Assembly: GCF_027497175.1 (NCBI RefSeq)
Contig: NZ_CP114901.1
Coordinates: 3,410,001-3,474,000 of the forward strand
DNA length: 64,000 nt
Source of the DNA: Verrucosispora sp. WMMD573
GTDB lineage: Bacteria > Actinomycetota > Actinomycetes > Mycobacteriales > Micromonosporaceae
Reading direction: 5' to 3'
Below, piece after piece: positions 15,751 to 24,841 of this stretch; the first letter of the stretch is position 1, and every line of letters starts with the position of its first letter. Below the pieces are notes generated by a model. That model made no database searches. It saw only the letters and a program-made list of their open reading frames with translations, and was not told the origin of the DNA. Both the position numbers and the translations under genes were made by a program.

Positions 15751-15932
15751 CCTTCAGATCCCATCGGGTGTGCACGGTCTGGCGGAACTCGGCGCAGCAT
15801 ACCGGGCCGTGCGATGACCGGTTCCGCGCCCGACTCCGTTTACGCTGCTTGCCGATCCGCCAGCAGCATCGGCCGAGCACACGCCGCGAACGTGCCGAGC
15901 CGGACCCGCCCGTACGACGACAAGGACGCCCC

Positions 15933-18140
15933 GTGTCGATGACCGACCAGGCTGCCGCACCCTCGGCGGCGCGCGACGAACCGACCGCTCCCGTTGCCGC
16001 TCCGGGCCGGGGGCGGCTCGCCGTGGGCCGGGTCGGGACGGTCGTCGCCTGGCTGCCCGCGGCGCTTACCGACGGCGCCGTCCTGGTGTTCGCGCTCTGG
16101 ACGCTGCTGTACCACGCCGCGCTCCCGCTCGGCCTCGCCCCGTCGTGGACGTTCCGGGTCTGGTTGGTGGCCAGCCTGGCGCTGCTCCTGCTCATCGCGT
16201 TGACCCGCTGGCGTCACCGGCACGTCGGCGTGCCGGACACCGCGGGCGGTGTGCCCGACACCGGTGCGCCGGACACTGCGGGCGGTGCGCCGGATGCGTC
16301 GGGCGCCGGCCCGGCGTCCGACGCCGACCCGGCGGCGGGACGCACCGGCCGGGCGGCGGTCGTCCGACGTGGCTTGACGGCACTGGTCCTGGTCTTCGGC
16401 ACCATCGCGGCGATCACCGCCGGGCTGGCCGGTACGCCGGTCGGCGCAGACCTGTCCTGGTGGGTGCCCGCCTCGGCCGGGATCGTGGCGGCCACGGGGC
16501 TGGTGCTGCTGACCCGGCGAACCTGGCGGACCTGGCAGGACGCCCCGGCGACCCGGCCGCCGGCACCGACCGGCTGGCAGTCGGCGTACGCGTTGCTGAT
16601 CGCCGGTGGTGCCGCCGCCGCCTCGCTGTTCCTGGCCCGCAACACCCCGGACGACATCTATTACGTCGGTCGGTCGGTGTGGGTCGCGGAACGCGACAAC
16701 GTCCCGCTCAACGACTTCCTGTTCAGCGAGAACGTCCTGCCGGCGATGGCGTCCCAACCCCCGATCGCCAGCATCGAGGTGCTGGCCGGCGCGCTCGCCC
16801 GGTTCCTCGGCATCTCCGCCGCGTCGGCGACCTGGTACCTGCTGCTGCCGATCATGGCGGTGCTCGCCGTGCTGGCGCTCTGGCGGCTGGTGCAGCGTTG
16901 GGCGCCCCGGCGTCCGGTGCTCGCCTTCACCGTCGCCATCGCCTTCCTCGCGCTGGTCTGCGGCCCGGACGCCGCCCTGGGCAACTTCCACCTGCCCCGG
17001 CTCTACCAGGGCAAGGGCATGTTCGTCTCCGCGGTGGTGCCGCTGATGTGGCTCTATCTCACCCGCTGGTTCGACGACCGGTCCCGGCGGGGGTTGCTGC
17101 TGATCGCCGCGCTGTCGATCACCGCGACCGGACTCACCACCTCGGCGGCGATCGTCCTGCCGCTGCTGGTCGGCGGGGCGGCGCTGATGATGCTGCTGGT
17201 GGGCCGGTGGAGGTCGGCCCTCGCCGTCGGTGCGGCCGCGCTGACCTATCCGATCGGGGCGGTGGTGATCAGCCAGCTGATCCTCGGTTCGGCCAACGAG
17301 GCCGCCGCCGACGTCAACTTCTACGAAGCCGCCCACACCTACCGCCGGACGTTCGAGGTCGGCATCGTCGGCGTGATCGGCGGACTCGCGCTGTGGTGCG
17401 GCCCGCTGCTGGCCCGCCGCCGCAGCCCGGCGCTGCTGGCGGCCGGCGGCACGGTCACCCTGAGCGTGCTACTGGTGCCCGGGGTGCTGGAGTGGCTCAG
17501 CGCGCTCACCGGCATCTCCGTGGTGCTGTGGCGGGTGTCGTGGCTGCTGGCCCTGCCGGCGCTGATCGGTCTGCTGTGCACCGTCTGGTTGCCGACCCGG
17601 CTGCCGGCCGTGCGGGCGCTGGCCGGTGTGGTGCTGGCCGGCGCGATGGTGGGCTCGTTCGCCGGCTACGCGGTGCCGATGTGGGACGAGCGCAGCGGGG
17701 TGCTGGTGCACGGCGAGCCGACGTGGAAGATCCGCCCGAAACAGCTGGCCATCGGGAGGTTCGTCGTGGGCCTCGACCGACCGGACGGTCTGGTGCTGGC
17801 CCCGGAGAGCATCATGCGGACCATTCCGCTGCTCACCACCGAGGCGCGGGTGGTCCTGCCCCGTGACTTCTTCCTGATCGAGTACGACATCAACTCGCAG
17901 TTCTCCCAGGACCGGTTGTTGCTGACCCGGTTCGCCAACGGCGGCCCGGCCGCCCAACGGCCCGCCGCCGAGGAGGTGGGCGCCGCGCTGGAGCGGCTGG
18001 ACGTGGGCACGATCTGCGTCTACAGCCAGAACCGTTACGCCCGGCAGACCGGTGAACGGTTCGGCTACGCCACGTTCGCCAGGCGGAAGGCCGATCCGCC
18101 GGTGCACCCGAACGCCGTCACCTGCCTGCGTCGCGGGTAG
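15933..18140 (+). CDS. Large polytopic membrane protein, GT-C-like
   Basis: 735 residues with about twelve or more membrane segments. GTG 15933 is chosen because AAGGA lies 6 nt upstream; ATG 15939 is the alternative. A Pro/Asp/Gly-rich low-complexity linker (about residues 103-130, repeated PDTAGG-type units) separates the first two helices from the rest. NTPDDIYYVGRSVWVAERD, near residue 240, carries a DD pair in an outer loop like the GT-C catalytic site. A C-terminal soluble part follows. Probable role: sugar transfer or polymer modification outside the membrane; no specific family is recognised. It is followed by the TagF-like gene, probably in one operon. Confidence 0.6.
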   Translation: MSMTDQAAAPSAARDEPTAPVAAPGRGRLAVGRVGTVVAWLPAALTDGAVLVFALWTLLYHAALPLGLAPSWTFRVWLVASLALLLLIALTRWRHRHVGVPDTAGGVPDTGAPDTAGGAPDASGAGPASDADPAAGRTGRAAVVRRGLTALVLVFGTIAAITAGLAGTPVGADLSWWVPASAGIVAATGLVLLTRRTWRTWQDAPATRPPAPTGWQSAYALLIAGGAAAASLFLARNTPDDIYYVGRSVWVAERDNVPLNDFLFSENVLPAMASQPPIASIEVLAGALARFLGISAASATWYLLLPIMAVLAVLALWRLVQRWAPRRPVLAFTVAIAFLALVCGPDAALGNFHLPRLYQGKGMFVSAVVPLMWLYLTRWFDDRSRRGLLLIAALSITATGLTTSAAIVLPLLVGGAALMMLLVGRWRSALAVGAAALTYPIGAVVISQLILGSANEAAADVNFYEAAHTYRRTFEVGIVGVIGGLALWCGPLLARRRSPALLAAGGTVTLSVLLVPGVLEWLSALTGISVVLWRVSWLLALPALIGLLCTVWLPTRLPAVRALAGVVLAGAMVGSFAGYAVPMWDERSGVLVHGEPTWKIRPKQLAIGRFVVGLDRPDGLVLAPESIMRTIPLLTTEARVVLPRDFFLIEYDINSQFSQDRLLLTRFANGGPAAQRPAAEEVGAALERLDVGTICVYSQNRYARQTGERFGYATFARRKADPPVHPNAVTCLRRG

Positions 18141-18263
18141 CCACCCGGGCGTCACCGCGTCGATGTCTCGCGTTAAGGTCGCAGCTGCGCTGACGCCGGG
18201 CCGTGGCGTTCGGTGCCGCCGGGCTGCTGGCCGGCCGTCGATCGCGGTAGGGAGAGCCATCCC

Positions 18264-20018
18264 TTGTTGAGCAAGTTGACTGTGCGGGTCGGTGTGGCGG
18301 CGCGCGGGGCCCTGCTGGTGGGGGCGTACCTGCTCCTGCTCGTCGTTGGCGCGTTCGGTCAGGTCGCCGGCTTCGTGGTCGCCGCCCTGGCGGCGGTGCT
18401 CGGCGAGGTCGCCGTGCAGCGGTGGTCACCGGCCACCGCGACCCTGATGGAGAAGGCCGGCCTCGGCCTGGGCTACCGGCAGCTGGCCCGTGACGTGTCG
18501 GTCGTGCTGCTGGTCGTCGCCCAGGTGGCACCGGCCGGCGGCGCACTGACCCTGCTGCTCCTGCTGCCCGCCCTGGTGTGGGTGATCGCCGTGTTCGCTG
18601 GAGCGTTCGAGCGCATCATCGACCGGCGCAGTCCCGGTGGTTCGATGGTGCGCAACATCGATCTGGGTCGGCTCGGCGGGGCGCCGCTGCCCCGGTGGGC
18701 CGTCGCCCTCAGCGGGGACCGGCTGCCCTGGGTGAACGTGTTGCTCGTGCCGGCGGCGGTGGCCGCGGCGCTGGCTGACACGGTGATACCCGTCCACCTG
18801 GCCGGCGTGATCGCCGTCGGGCTGGCCGCGGTGGTCGGCGCAACTGTCGCGTCGATCTGGCTGCGGGGCCGGGGCACCGGGCACGGCGCCCGGCTCTCGG
18901 CGGTGCAGCGGTGGCTCGACAGTCACCGCCCGGAGGTCGCGCTCTACTTCGCCGGCCCGGGTAAGGACATCTACCAGGCGAACATGTGGCTCGCCCCGGT
19001 CGAGGCGCTGGACCGGCCGACGGTGGTCTTCCTGCGTAACCGGGAGGCTCTGGCGGAGCTGGCCGACACCCGGCTGCCGGTGGTCTGCGTCCCGCCCGGT
19101 GCGGATTTCATGAATCTCGGCAAGACCAGCGTCCGGGTGGCGCTGTATCCCGCCAACGCCGGGGAGAACATCCACATGCTGCGGGAGCCCGGGACGAAGC
19201 ACGTCTTCGTCGGGCACGGCGACAGCGACAAGGCCGCCAGCGTCAACCCGTTCTGCAAGGTCTACGACGAGGTCTGGGTCGCCGGCCCGGCCGGCCGGGA
19301 ACGCCTCGCGCGCGCCGGGACCGGCGTACGCGACGTGAACGTGGCGGAGATCGGTCGGCCGCAACTGGCCGGGCTGCCCACCGCCGGTGGAGGGTCGGCC
19401 GAACGCCCCTTCACCGTGCTCTACGCGCCCACCTGGGAGGGTTGGCTCGCCGACGACCCCTTCCACACCTCGGTGCTGCTGATGGGGGAGCGGATCGTCG
19501 GCGGGCTGCTGGCATTCCGGCCGGAGGTCCGAGTGATCTACAAGCCGCACCCGCTGACCGGAAGCCGGTCGGGGCGGGTCCGGGCAGCGCACGAGCGGAT
19601 CGTGCAGCGCATCCGGGCGGCCGGTGGCGAGGTCGACGCGAGCAACCTGGACGGACCGGCCCACCGGGTCGTCAGTGGGCGGGTGCCCGCGCTCTTCGAC
19701 TGTTTCGACCAGACCGATCTGCTGATCAGCGATGTGTCCAGCGTGGTGTCCGATTTCGTGCAGACCCGACGGCCGTACGCGGTGACCAACCCCGCCGGGC
19801 TGCCCGAGGACGAGTTCCGCCGCACCTTCCCGACCGCCAGGGCGGCGTACCTGCTGGCCGCCGACTGTGGGGAACTCGGCAAGATCGTGGCGGTCGCCCG
19901 GGCGGGCGACGACCCGATGACCGAGGCCCGCCGGGAGCTGAGGACCTACCTGCTGGGCCCGAGCGACGCCAACCCGATGGACCGGTTCGCTGAGGAGGTC
20001 GATCGGCTCTGCCGCTGA
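18264..20018 (+). CDS. CDP-glycerol/ribitol glycerophosphotransferase family protein (TagF-like) with membrane N-terminus
   Basis: About 584 residues. The N-terminal third has several hydrophobic segments; the C-terminal two thirds match the Glyphos_transf domain. Visible are the catalytic-type histidine in HVFVGHGDSDKAAS (about residue 317), VLYAPTWEGW, VIYKPHP (about 425) and LLISDVSSVVSDFV (about 490). Such enzymes transfer polyol-phosphate from a CDP-polyol to a growing teichoic acid chain on the inner membrane face. Together with the CDP-ribitol-type gene at the window start this supports a teichoic-acid-like product. Start: TTG 18264 with GGAGAG 7 nt upstream; GTG 18282 is possible. The fused membrane region is unusual, since TagF normally attaches peripherally. 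Confidence 0.82.
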   Translation: MLSKLTVRVGVAARGALLVGAYLLLLVVGAFGQVAGFVVAALAAVLGEVAVQRWSPATATLMEKAGLGLGYRQLARDVSVVLLVVAQVAPAGGALTLLLLLPALVWVIAVFAGAFERIIDRRSPGGSMVRNIDLGRLGGAPLPRWAVALSGDRLPWVNVLLVPAAVAAALADTVIPVHLAGVIAVGLAAVVGATVASIWLRGRGTGHGARLSAVQRWLDSHRPEVALYFAGPGKDIYQANMWLAPVEALDRPTVVFLRNREALAELADTRLPVVCVPPGADFMNLGKTSVRVALYPANAGENIHMLREPGTKHVFVGHGDSDKAASVNPFCKVYDEVWVAGPAGRERLARAGTGVRDVNVAEIGRPQLAGLPTAGGGSAERPFTVLYAPTWEGWLADDPFHTSVLLMGERIVGGLLAFRPEVRVIYKPHPLTGSRSGRVRAAHERIVQRIRAAGGEVDASNLDGPAHRVVSGRVPALFDCFDQTDLLISDVSSVVSDFVQTRRPYAVTNPAGLPEDEFRRTFPTARAAYLLAADCGELGKIVAVARAGDDPMTEARRELRTYLLGPSDANPMDRFAEEVDRLCR

Positions 20019-20088
20019 CGCCGCGAGGTGCCCGGGCGGAGGCTCTTGCCCCGCGCCGTTGAGCCCGGTTTTGTCCGGTACCGGCCCG

Positions 20089-20107
20089 GTCCGCCGCCCC
20101 GGCGGGC
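20089..20107 (+). terminator. Weak GC hairpin after the TagF-like gene
   Basis: GTCCGCC and GGCGGGC pair around a 5-nt loop (7 bp including one G-U wobble), 70 bp past the TagF-like stop and before the small acidic gene. The stem is short, so its function is uncertain. Confidence 0.3.
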
Positions 20108-20144
20108 ATGCTCGAAGGGCAGGCCGCCGGCGAGGGGGATGGGC

Positions 20145-20456
20145 ATGGAGAGCTACCACGAGGACTGGACCGACAGCCAGCGCGCGCTCTACGACGAGTG
20201 CTACCGCGCCGGTGCCGACTGGGCCGAGGACCCCGACACGCCCTCGGAGGACGTGCAGCACGTGATCAATCTGGCGGAGGCCGACGACGACACCCTCGCC
20301 GACGCTGAGATCGACTTCGCGCCCCTGATCGACGCGGTCACCGAGGCCACCGGCGAGGTCGTCGCCACCGTGCCGGCCAGTCACGAGGACCCCGGATTCA
20401 AGGGCTTCGTGGACGGGGTGCGCGACGGCACCTCCGACGAGACCTTCGGCCTCTGA
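20145..20456 (+). CDS. Small acidic protein of unknown function
   Basis: 103 residues, very acidic (many Asp/Glu, few Lys), soluble, with no signal peptide or membrane segment. Start ATG 20145 is preferred over ATG 20139, since GAGGGGG then lies 6 nt upstream. It contains ESYHEDWTDSQRALYDECYR and ends FVDGVRDGTSDETFGL. No family recognised. It is flanked by the teichoic-type locus and a two-component system and need not belong to either. Confidence 0.6.
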   Translation: MESYHEDWTDSQRALYDECYRAGADWAEDPDTPSEDVQHVINLAEADDDTLADAEIDFAPLIDAVTEATGEVVATVPASHEDPGFKGFVDGVRDGTSDETFGL

Positions 20457-20531
20457 CAGTGCCCCCCGGGCCTGTGCACCCGGCCGCGCGTCTGCGACCA
20501 TCAGGGTTAGCAGACCGAACGGGGAGGCCGG

Positions 20532-21188
20532 GTGCGCATCCTGCTGGTCGAGGACGACCGACGGGTGGCCGCCGCACTGTCGTCGGCGCTGACCCGACGT
20601 GGGTACGAGGTGGAGCATGCCGCCACGGTTGCCGCCGCGCTCTCCGCCGCCCCCTGTGACCTGGTGCTACTCGATCTCACCCTGCCCGACGGCGACGGCA
20701 CCGACCTGTGCCGGCAGTTGCGGCGGCGCAGCAACCAGCTCGGCATCATCGCGGTGACCGCGCGCGGCGAGGAGCGCGACCGGGTGCTCGGCCTGCGACT
20801 CGGCGCGGACGACTACGTGGTCAAGCCGTTCTCGATGGTGGAACTCCAGGCCCGCATCGAGGCGGTGCTGCGGCGGGCCTCGCACGCGGCCCCGGAGCGC
20901 AACCTGATCGAGGTCGGGCCGGTCTACATCGACGTGGCGGCCCGTACCGTCGCGGTGGCCGGGCGGCCGGTGTCGCTGACCCGCAAGGAGTTCGACGTCC
21001 TGCTCTCCCTGGCCCGGCAACCCGGCGTCGCGGTGCCCCGCGACCGGATCCTGCTGGACGCCTGGGGCACCACCTTCACCGATCGACACACCGTCGAGGT
21101 CCACGTCGGTTCGTTGCGCGGCAAGCTCGGTGACCCGCGTCTGGTGGAGACCGTGCGCGGCGTCGGTTACCGGCTCCGGGGCGAGTGA
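20532..21188 (+). CDS. OmpR/PhoB-family response regulator
   Basis: 218 residues, GTG start. The receiver domain has the acidic pair in VEDD (D8/D9), the phospho-acceptor D48 in LVLLDLTLPDGDG and the lysine in DDYVVKPFS. The C-terminal winged helix contains LTRKEFDVLLSLARQPG and TVEVHVGSLRGKLGD, then VRGVGYRL. The kinase gene begins 9 bp downstream, so the two form one system. The stimulus and targets are not evident; nothing in the sequence links it to the PhoP-like boxes in the glycopolymer locus. Confidence 0.92.
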   Translation: MRILLVEDDRRVAAALSSALTRRGYEVEHAATVAAALSAAPCDLVLLDLTLPDGDGTDLCRQLRRRSNQLGIIAVTARGEERDRVLGLRLGADDYVVKPFSMVELQARIEAVLRRASHAAPERNLIEVGPVYIDVAARTVAVAGRPVSLTRKEFDVLLSLARQPGVAVPRDRILLDAWGTTFTDRHTVEVHVGSLRGKLGDPRLVETVRGVGYRLRGE

Positions 21189-21197
21189 GGAGCCCGG

Positions 21198-22652
21198 GTG
21201 CGACGGCGGCTGGTGATCAGCTATTTGCTGCTGATGGTGCTGGTGGTGGTGGCGTTGGGTACGCCGCTGGCGGTGACGCTGACCACCCGGGAGACCGACC
21301 GGGTACGGGCCGACCGGCTCGCCGACGCCACCCGCTTCGCGTCGCTGGCCGGGCCGGCGTTACGCGACGGCACGCCCGGTCCACTCGATCACGAGCTGGG
21401 CAGCTACGACGAGCTGTACGGCATCGGCGCGGCGGTGGTGGACCGGGACCGGCGGGAGGTGGTGGCCTCGACGAGCTGGCGACCGGCCCCGGGCACCCGG
21501 GAGGCGTTGGACGTCGCGCTCTCCGGGCAGCAGGCGAGCGGACCCGACTCGGTGTGGCCGTGGGTCGACGGGCCGATCGTGGTCGCGGTGCCGATCAACG
21601 ACGGCGGCGAGGTTCTCGGCGCCGTGGTCACCGCCACCCCGGCCGACGGGGTCCGGCGTACCGTCGCCACCTGGTGGACGCTTGTCGCCGCGCTGGGTCT
21701 GCTCGCCGTGCTGGCCTGCGTGCTCACCGCGTTCGGGCTGGCCGGCTGGGTGCTGCGTCCGGTCACCGAACTGGACGCGGTCACCCACGAGATCGCCGAG
21801 GGTGATCGCGGCGCCCGCGTGCAGCACCGGTTGGGGCCACCGGAACTGCGCCGGTTGGCGAGGAGCTTCAACCACATGGCGGACGTCGTCTCCGACGTGA
21901 TGGACCGGCAGCGTGCGTTCGTCGCGCACGCCAGCCACCAGCTCCGTAATCCGTTGACCGCGCTGCGGCTGCGGGTGGAGGAACTGGGGCCGAGCGTCAC
22001 CGACGAGCAGGGCCGCGCCGAGCACCGGCTGGCCTTGGAGGAGACCGACCGGCTCGCTCTGCTCCTGGACGCGTTGCTCACCCTCGCCCGCGCGGAACGC
22101 CGGGAGAACCAGCGGGTCACCGTCGACGCGACCGCCGCGGCCGGGTCACGGGTCGCGGCCTGGGAGCCGTTGGCCCGCCACCGGTCGGTCACCCTGCGGC
22201 TGGCGGCCGACCCCGGCCCGGTGTACGCCAGTACCGTGCCGACCGCCATCGACCAGGCCCTCGATGCACTGATCGACAACGCGGTGAAGTTCAGCGGTGC
22301 GGGCGGCGAGGTGACGGTGACCGTCGCGGCCCGCGACGGCGGGACGACCCTCGAGGTACGCGACACCGGCCCGGGGATGACCCGCAGCCAGCTCGGCCGG
22401 GCCACCGAACGGTTCTGGCGGGCCCCGGAGGTGCAGAACGTCGACGGTGCCGGGCTCGGCCTGACCATCGCCGCCGTGCTGGTCGACGCCTCCGACGGCC
22501 GGCTCACCATGCACCCGAACTCACCGCGCGGCCTGGTCGCCGCGTTGTGGTTCCCACAGCCGGCGGAGCCGGCCGAACCCACCGGCCCGGATCCCGAGGC
22601 CGATCCACCGGCACCCACCGATGCGGCGTCGTCCGCCTCCGCAGTGGCCTGA
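21198..22652 (+). CDS. Sensor histidine kinase
   Basis: 484 residues, GTG start. There are two membrane helices (about 7-29 and 161-185) around a ~130-residue extracytoplasmic sensor. A HAMP linker follows, then the phosphorylation box FVAHASHQLRNPLTALRL with H247, and the HATPase domain with DNAVKFS, DTGPGMT and a glycine-rich GAGLGLTIAAVLV. The tail is Pro/Ala/Glu-rich. It partners the response regulator 9 bp upstream. The ligand is unknown. Confidence 0.92.
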   Translation: MRRRLVISYLLLMVLVVVALGTPLAVTLTTRETDRVRADRLADATRFASLAGPALRDGTPGPLDHELGSYDELYGIGAAVVDRDRREVVASTSWRPAPGTREALDVALSGQQASGPDSVWPWVDGPIVVAVPINDGGEVLGAVVTATPADGVRRTVATWWTLVAALGLLAVLACVLTAFGLAGWVLRPVTELDAVTHEIAEGDRGARVQHRLGPPELRRLARSFNHMADVVSDVMDRQRAFVAHASHQLRNPLTALRLRVEELGPSVTDEQGRAEHRLALEETDRLALLLDALLTLARAERRENQRVTVDATAAAGSRVAAWEPLARHRSVTLRLAADPGPVYASTVPTAIDQALDALIDNAVKFSGAGGEVTVTVAARDGGTTLEVRDTGPGMTRSQLGRATERFWRAPEVQNVDGAGLGLTIAAVLVDASDGRLTMHPNSPRGLVAALWFPQPAEPAEPTGPDPEADPPAPTDAASSASAVA

Positions 22653-22696
22653 GCAGGGCGGTACGACAGGGCAGCCGAGGTTTGCTCCGATCCGTA

Positions 22697-22744
22697 GTAT
22701 GAGTGCTATCTTCCAATGCATAGATCATACGGAGGTGGTGGTCC
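22697..22744 (+). promoter_or_regulatory. Promoter/operator region of the ABC-2 exporter operon
   Basis: An AT-rich island in GC-rich DNA. GTATGA (22697-22702) and its inverse TCATAC (22725-22730) flank CTATCTTCCAATGCATAG, giving promoter-like hexamers. GGAGG at 22731-22735 serves the ATG at 22745. It is a candidate target of the small XRE protein at the end of the operon (inference). Confidence 0.4.
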
Positions 22745-23716
22745 ATGGTGGTCAGCGCCGGGGCGGAGACCCCGACCAGTACCGCGTCGCCGACCGACCG
22801 GGGCCTCACCCTGGACGTGCACGACCTGCGCATGCGGTACGGCTCGACCGACGTGCTCACCGGGGTGTCGTTCAGCGCGCGACGCGGCGAGGTGCTGGCC
22901 CTGCTGGGCCCGAACGGCGCCGGTAAGACGACCACCATCGAGATCCTGGAAGGCTTCCGGATGCGGTCCGGCGGCCGGGTCGTCGTCCTGGGGACCGACC
23001 CGGCGCGCGGCGACGAGCGGTGGCGGTCCCGACTCGGCGTGGTGCTCCAGTCCTGGCGCGACCACAGCCGGTGGCGGGTGCGGGAGCTGCTGGCGCACCT
23101 CGGCTCCTACTACGCGCCCTACTCGACCGAGCGGACCAGCCGGCCGTGGGACATCGACGAGCTGATCCAGGTGGTCGGGCTGACCGAGCACGCGCACAAG
23201 AAGGTCGGTCAACTCTCCGGTGGCCAACGTCGCCGGGTGGACGTGGCGATCGGCATCGTCGGCCGGCCGGAGGTGCTCTTCCTCGACGAGCCGACCGCCG
23301 GGTTCGACCCGGCCGCCCGCCGCGAGTTCCACGATCTGGTGCACCGGCTCACCGACATCGACGACACGACCATCCTGCTCACCACCCACGACCTGGACGA
23401 GGCGGAGAAACTGGCCGACCGGATTCTCATCCTGGCCGGTGGTCGCATCATCGCCAGCGGGTCCGCTGATGAACTGTCCCGCCGCATCTCCGCCGACGCC
23501 GAGGTGCGCTGGAGCCAGGGCGGGGCACGATTCGTGCACTCCACCGCCGACGCGACCGGCTTCGTGCGGGAGTTGTTCGCCCAGCACGGCGAGGACATCG
23601 CCGACCTTGAGGTGCGCCGGGCCAGCCTGGAGGACACCTACATGACACTGGTACGCGATCACGAGTCCGGCCGCGCCGACGGCGCGAACCGCGCGTTCGA
23701 GGAGGTGGCTCGATGA
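22745..23716 (+). CDS. ABC transporter ATP-binding protein (DrrA-like)
   Basis: 323 residues. Walker A GPNGAGKTT, signature LSGGQRRRVDVA, Walker B VLFLDEPTAGFDPAARRE, then the H-loop in LLTTHDLDEAE; the C-terminal ~80 residues are the domain usual in ABC-2 drug/lipid exporters. The ATG has GGAGG 9 nt upstream. The stop overlaps the permease start (ATGA). Substrate unknown. Confidence 0.9.
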   Translation: MVVSAGAETPTSTASPTDRGLTLDVHDLRMRYGSTDVLTGVSFSARRGEVLALLGPNGAGKTTTIEILEGFRMRSGGRVVVLGTDPARGDERWRSRLGVVLQSWRDHSRWRVRELLAHLGSYYAPYSTERTSRPWDIDELIQVVGLTEHAHKKVGQLSGGQRRRVDVAIGIVGRPEVLFLDEPTAGFDPAARREFHDLVHRLTDIDDTTILLTTHDLDEAEKLADRILILAGGRIIASGSADELSRRISADAEVRWSQGGARFVHSTADATGFVRELFAQHGEDIADLEVRRASLEDTYMTLVRDHESGRADGANRAFEEVAR

Positions 23717-24564
23717 GCCCACTGGTCGTGGCCGCCCGGGCCGGTCTGTCCCGGGGCCGGATCGAGCTGCGGCAGAGCTTCACCAACGCGGAGACCCTCT
23801 GGGGATACCTCTTCCCGACGGTCATCCTGCTGGTGGTGATGTTCTTCATGCGGGGCGCCAAGGTGCCGGGCACCGAGTTCTCGCTCGGCGCGCAGACGCT
23901 GCCCAGCACCCTCGGCATGACCGTGGCGTTCGGCGGGCTGGTCACCGTGGCGTCGATCCTCACCGTGGAACGCGAGGACGGCACCCTGCTGCGGGCCAAG
24001 GCCACCCCGAACGGCATGTTCGGCTACCTCATCAGCAAGATCACCCTGGTTGCGGGGATGACGCTGGTCAGCGTCGCCCTCCTGCTCGTACCGGGTCTTC
24101 TCCTCTTTGACGCCCTGGCGCTCGACAGCGTGGCGGCCTGGCTGACCCTGGCCTGGGTGATGCTGGTCGGCATGGTGGCGACCATGCCGGTCGGTGCGGT
24201 CTTCGGCTCGCTGCTGTCCAACCCCCGCAACATGGGGCTGATCATGCTACCGATGATGGGACTCATCGCGACGTCGGGCATCTTCTACCCGATCACCGCC
24301 CTGCCCGGCTGGTTGCAGGCGGTCGCGCAGGTCTTCCCCATCTACTGGCTCGGCCTCGGCATGCGGTCGGCGTTGCTGCCCGAGGCCATGGCCGCCGTCG
24401 AGCTCGGCGAGTCGTGGCGGCACCTGGAGACGTTGCTGGTGCTCGGCGGCTGGGCGCTTGCCGGGCTGGTGCTGGCGCCGGTGGTGCTGCGCCGGATGGC
24501 CCGCCGGGAGTCCGGGTCGAGCGTGGCGGCCCGCCGCGAGAAGGCCATGCAGCGGGTGACCTGA
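23713..24564 (+). CDS. ABC-2 type permease
   Basis: 283 residues with six hydrophobic segments. The ABC2_membrane pattern includes LTVEREDGTLLRAKATPNG and the late GIFYPITALPGWLQAVAQVF block. It pairs with the overlapping ATPase gene as an exporter. The C-terminus is basic and cytoplasmic. No substrate is indicated; drug or lipid export is the usual role. Confidence 0.88.
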   Translation: MSPLVVAARAGLSRGRIELRQSFTNAETLWGYLFPTVILLVVMFFMRGAKVPGTEFSLGAQTLPSTLGMTVAFGGLVTVASILTVEREDGTLLRAKATPNGMFGYLISKITLVAGMTLVSVALLLVPGLLLFDALALDSVAAWLTLAWVMLVGMVATMPVGAVFGSLLSNPRNMGLIMLPMMGLIATSGIFYPITALPGWLQAVAQVFPIYWLGLGMRSALLPEAMAAVELGESWRHLETLLVLGGWALAGLVLAPVVLRRMARRESGSSVAARREKAMQRVT

Positions 24565-24579
24565 GGATGGGCCGTCGAG

Positions 24580-24831
24580 ATGAGTGAGCACGTCCACAAC
24601 CGCATCGCGATGCTCCGGGCCGAGCGGGGGATCTCCCGCCGTCAGCTGGCCGAGGCGTTGGGCGTCCACTACCAGACCATCGGCTACCTGGAGCGCGGCG
24701 AGTTCAGCCCGAGCCTGCACCTGGCGCTGCGTATCGCCCGGCACTTCGAGGTGCCGGTGGAGGTGGTCTTCTCCACCGACCCGTTCCCACGCCTGGGCGA
24801 TCCCAGGCCGCCGGCCGCGCGGGCCGGCTGA
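24580..24831 (+). CDS. Small XRE-family HTH regulator
   Basis: 83 residues, nearly all helix-turn-helix: RIAMLRAERGISRRQLAEAL, then GVHYQTIGYLERGEFSPS. It is followed by the LALRIARHFEVPVEVVF tail common to stand-alone XRE proteins that sit with ABC exporters. It lies 15 bp behind the permease and so probably autoregulates this operon through the AT-rich promoter near 22700. The next gene is convergent, 10 bp away. Confidence 0.85.
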   Translation: MSEHVHNRIAMLRAERGISRRQLAEALGVHYQTIGYLERGEFSPSLHLALRIARHFEVPVEVVFSTDPFPRLGDPRPPAARAG

Positions 24832-24841
24832 TCGGCCCGGG

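Noticed and set aside
16220..16310. Short direct repeats giving PDTAGG-type units, considered as a mobile or structural repeat
   Set aside because: They are in-frame low-complexity codons in a linker of the membrane protein, only a few degenerate units with no flanking signatures.
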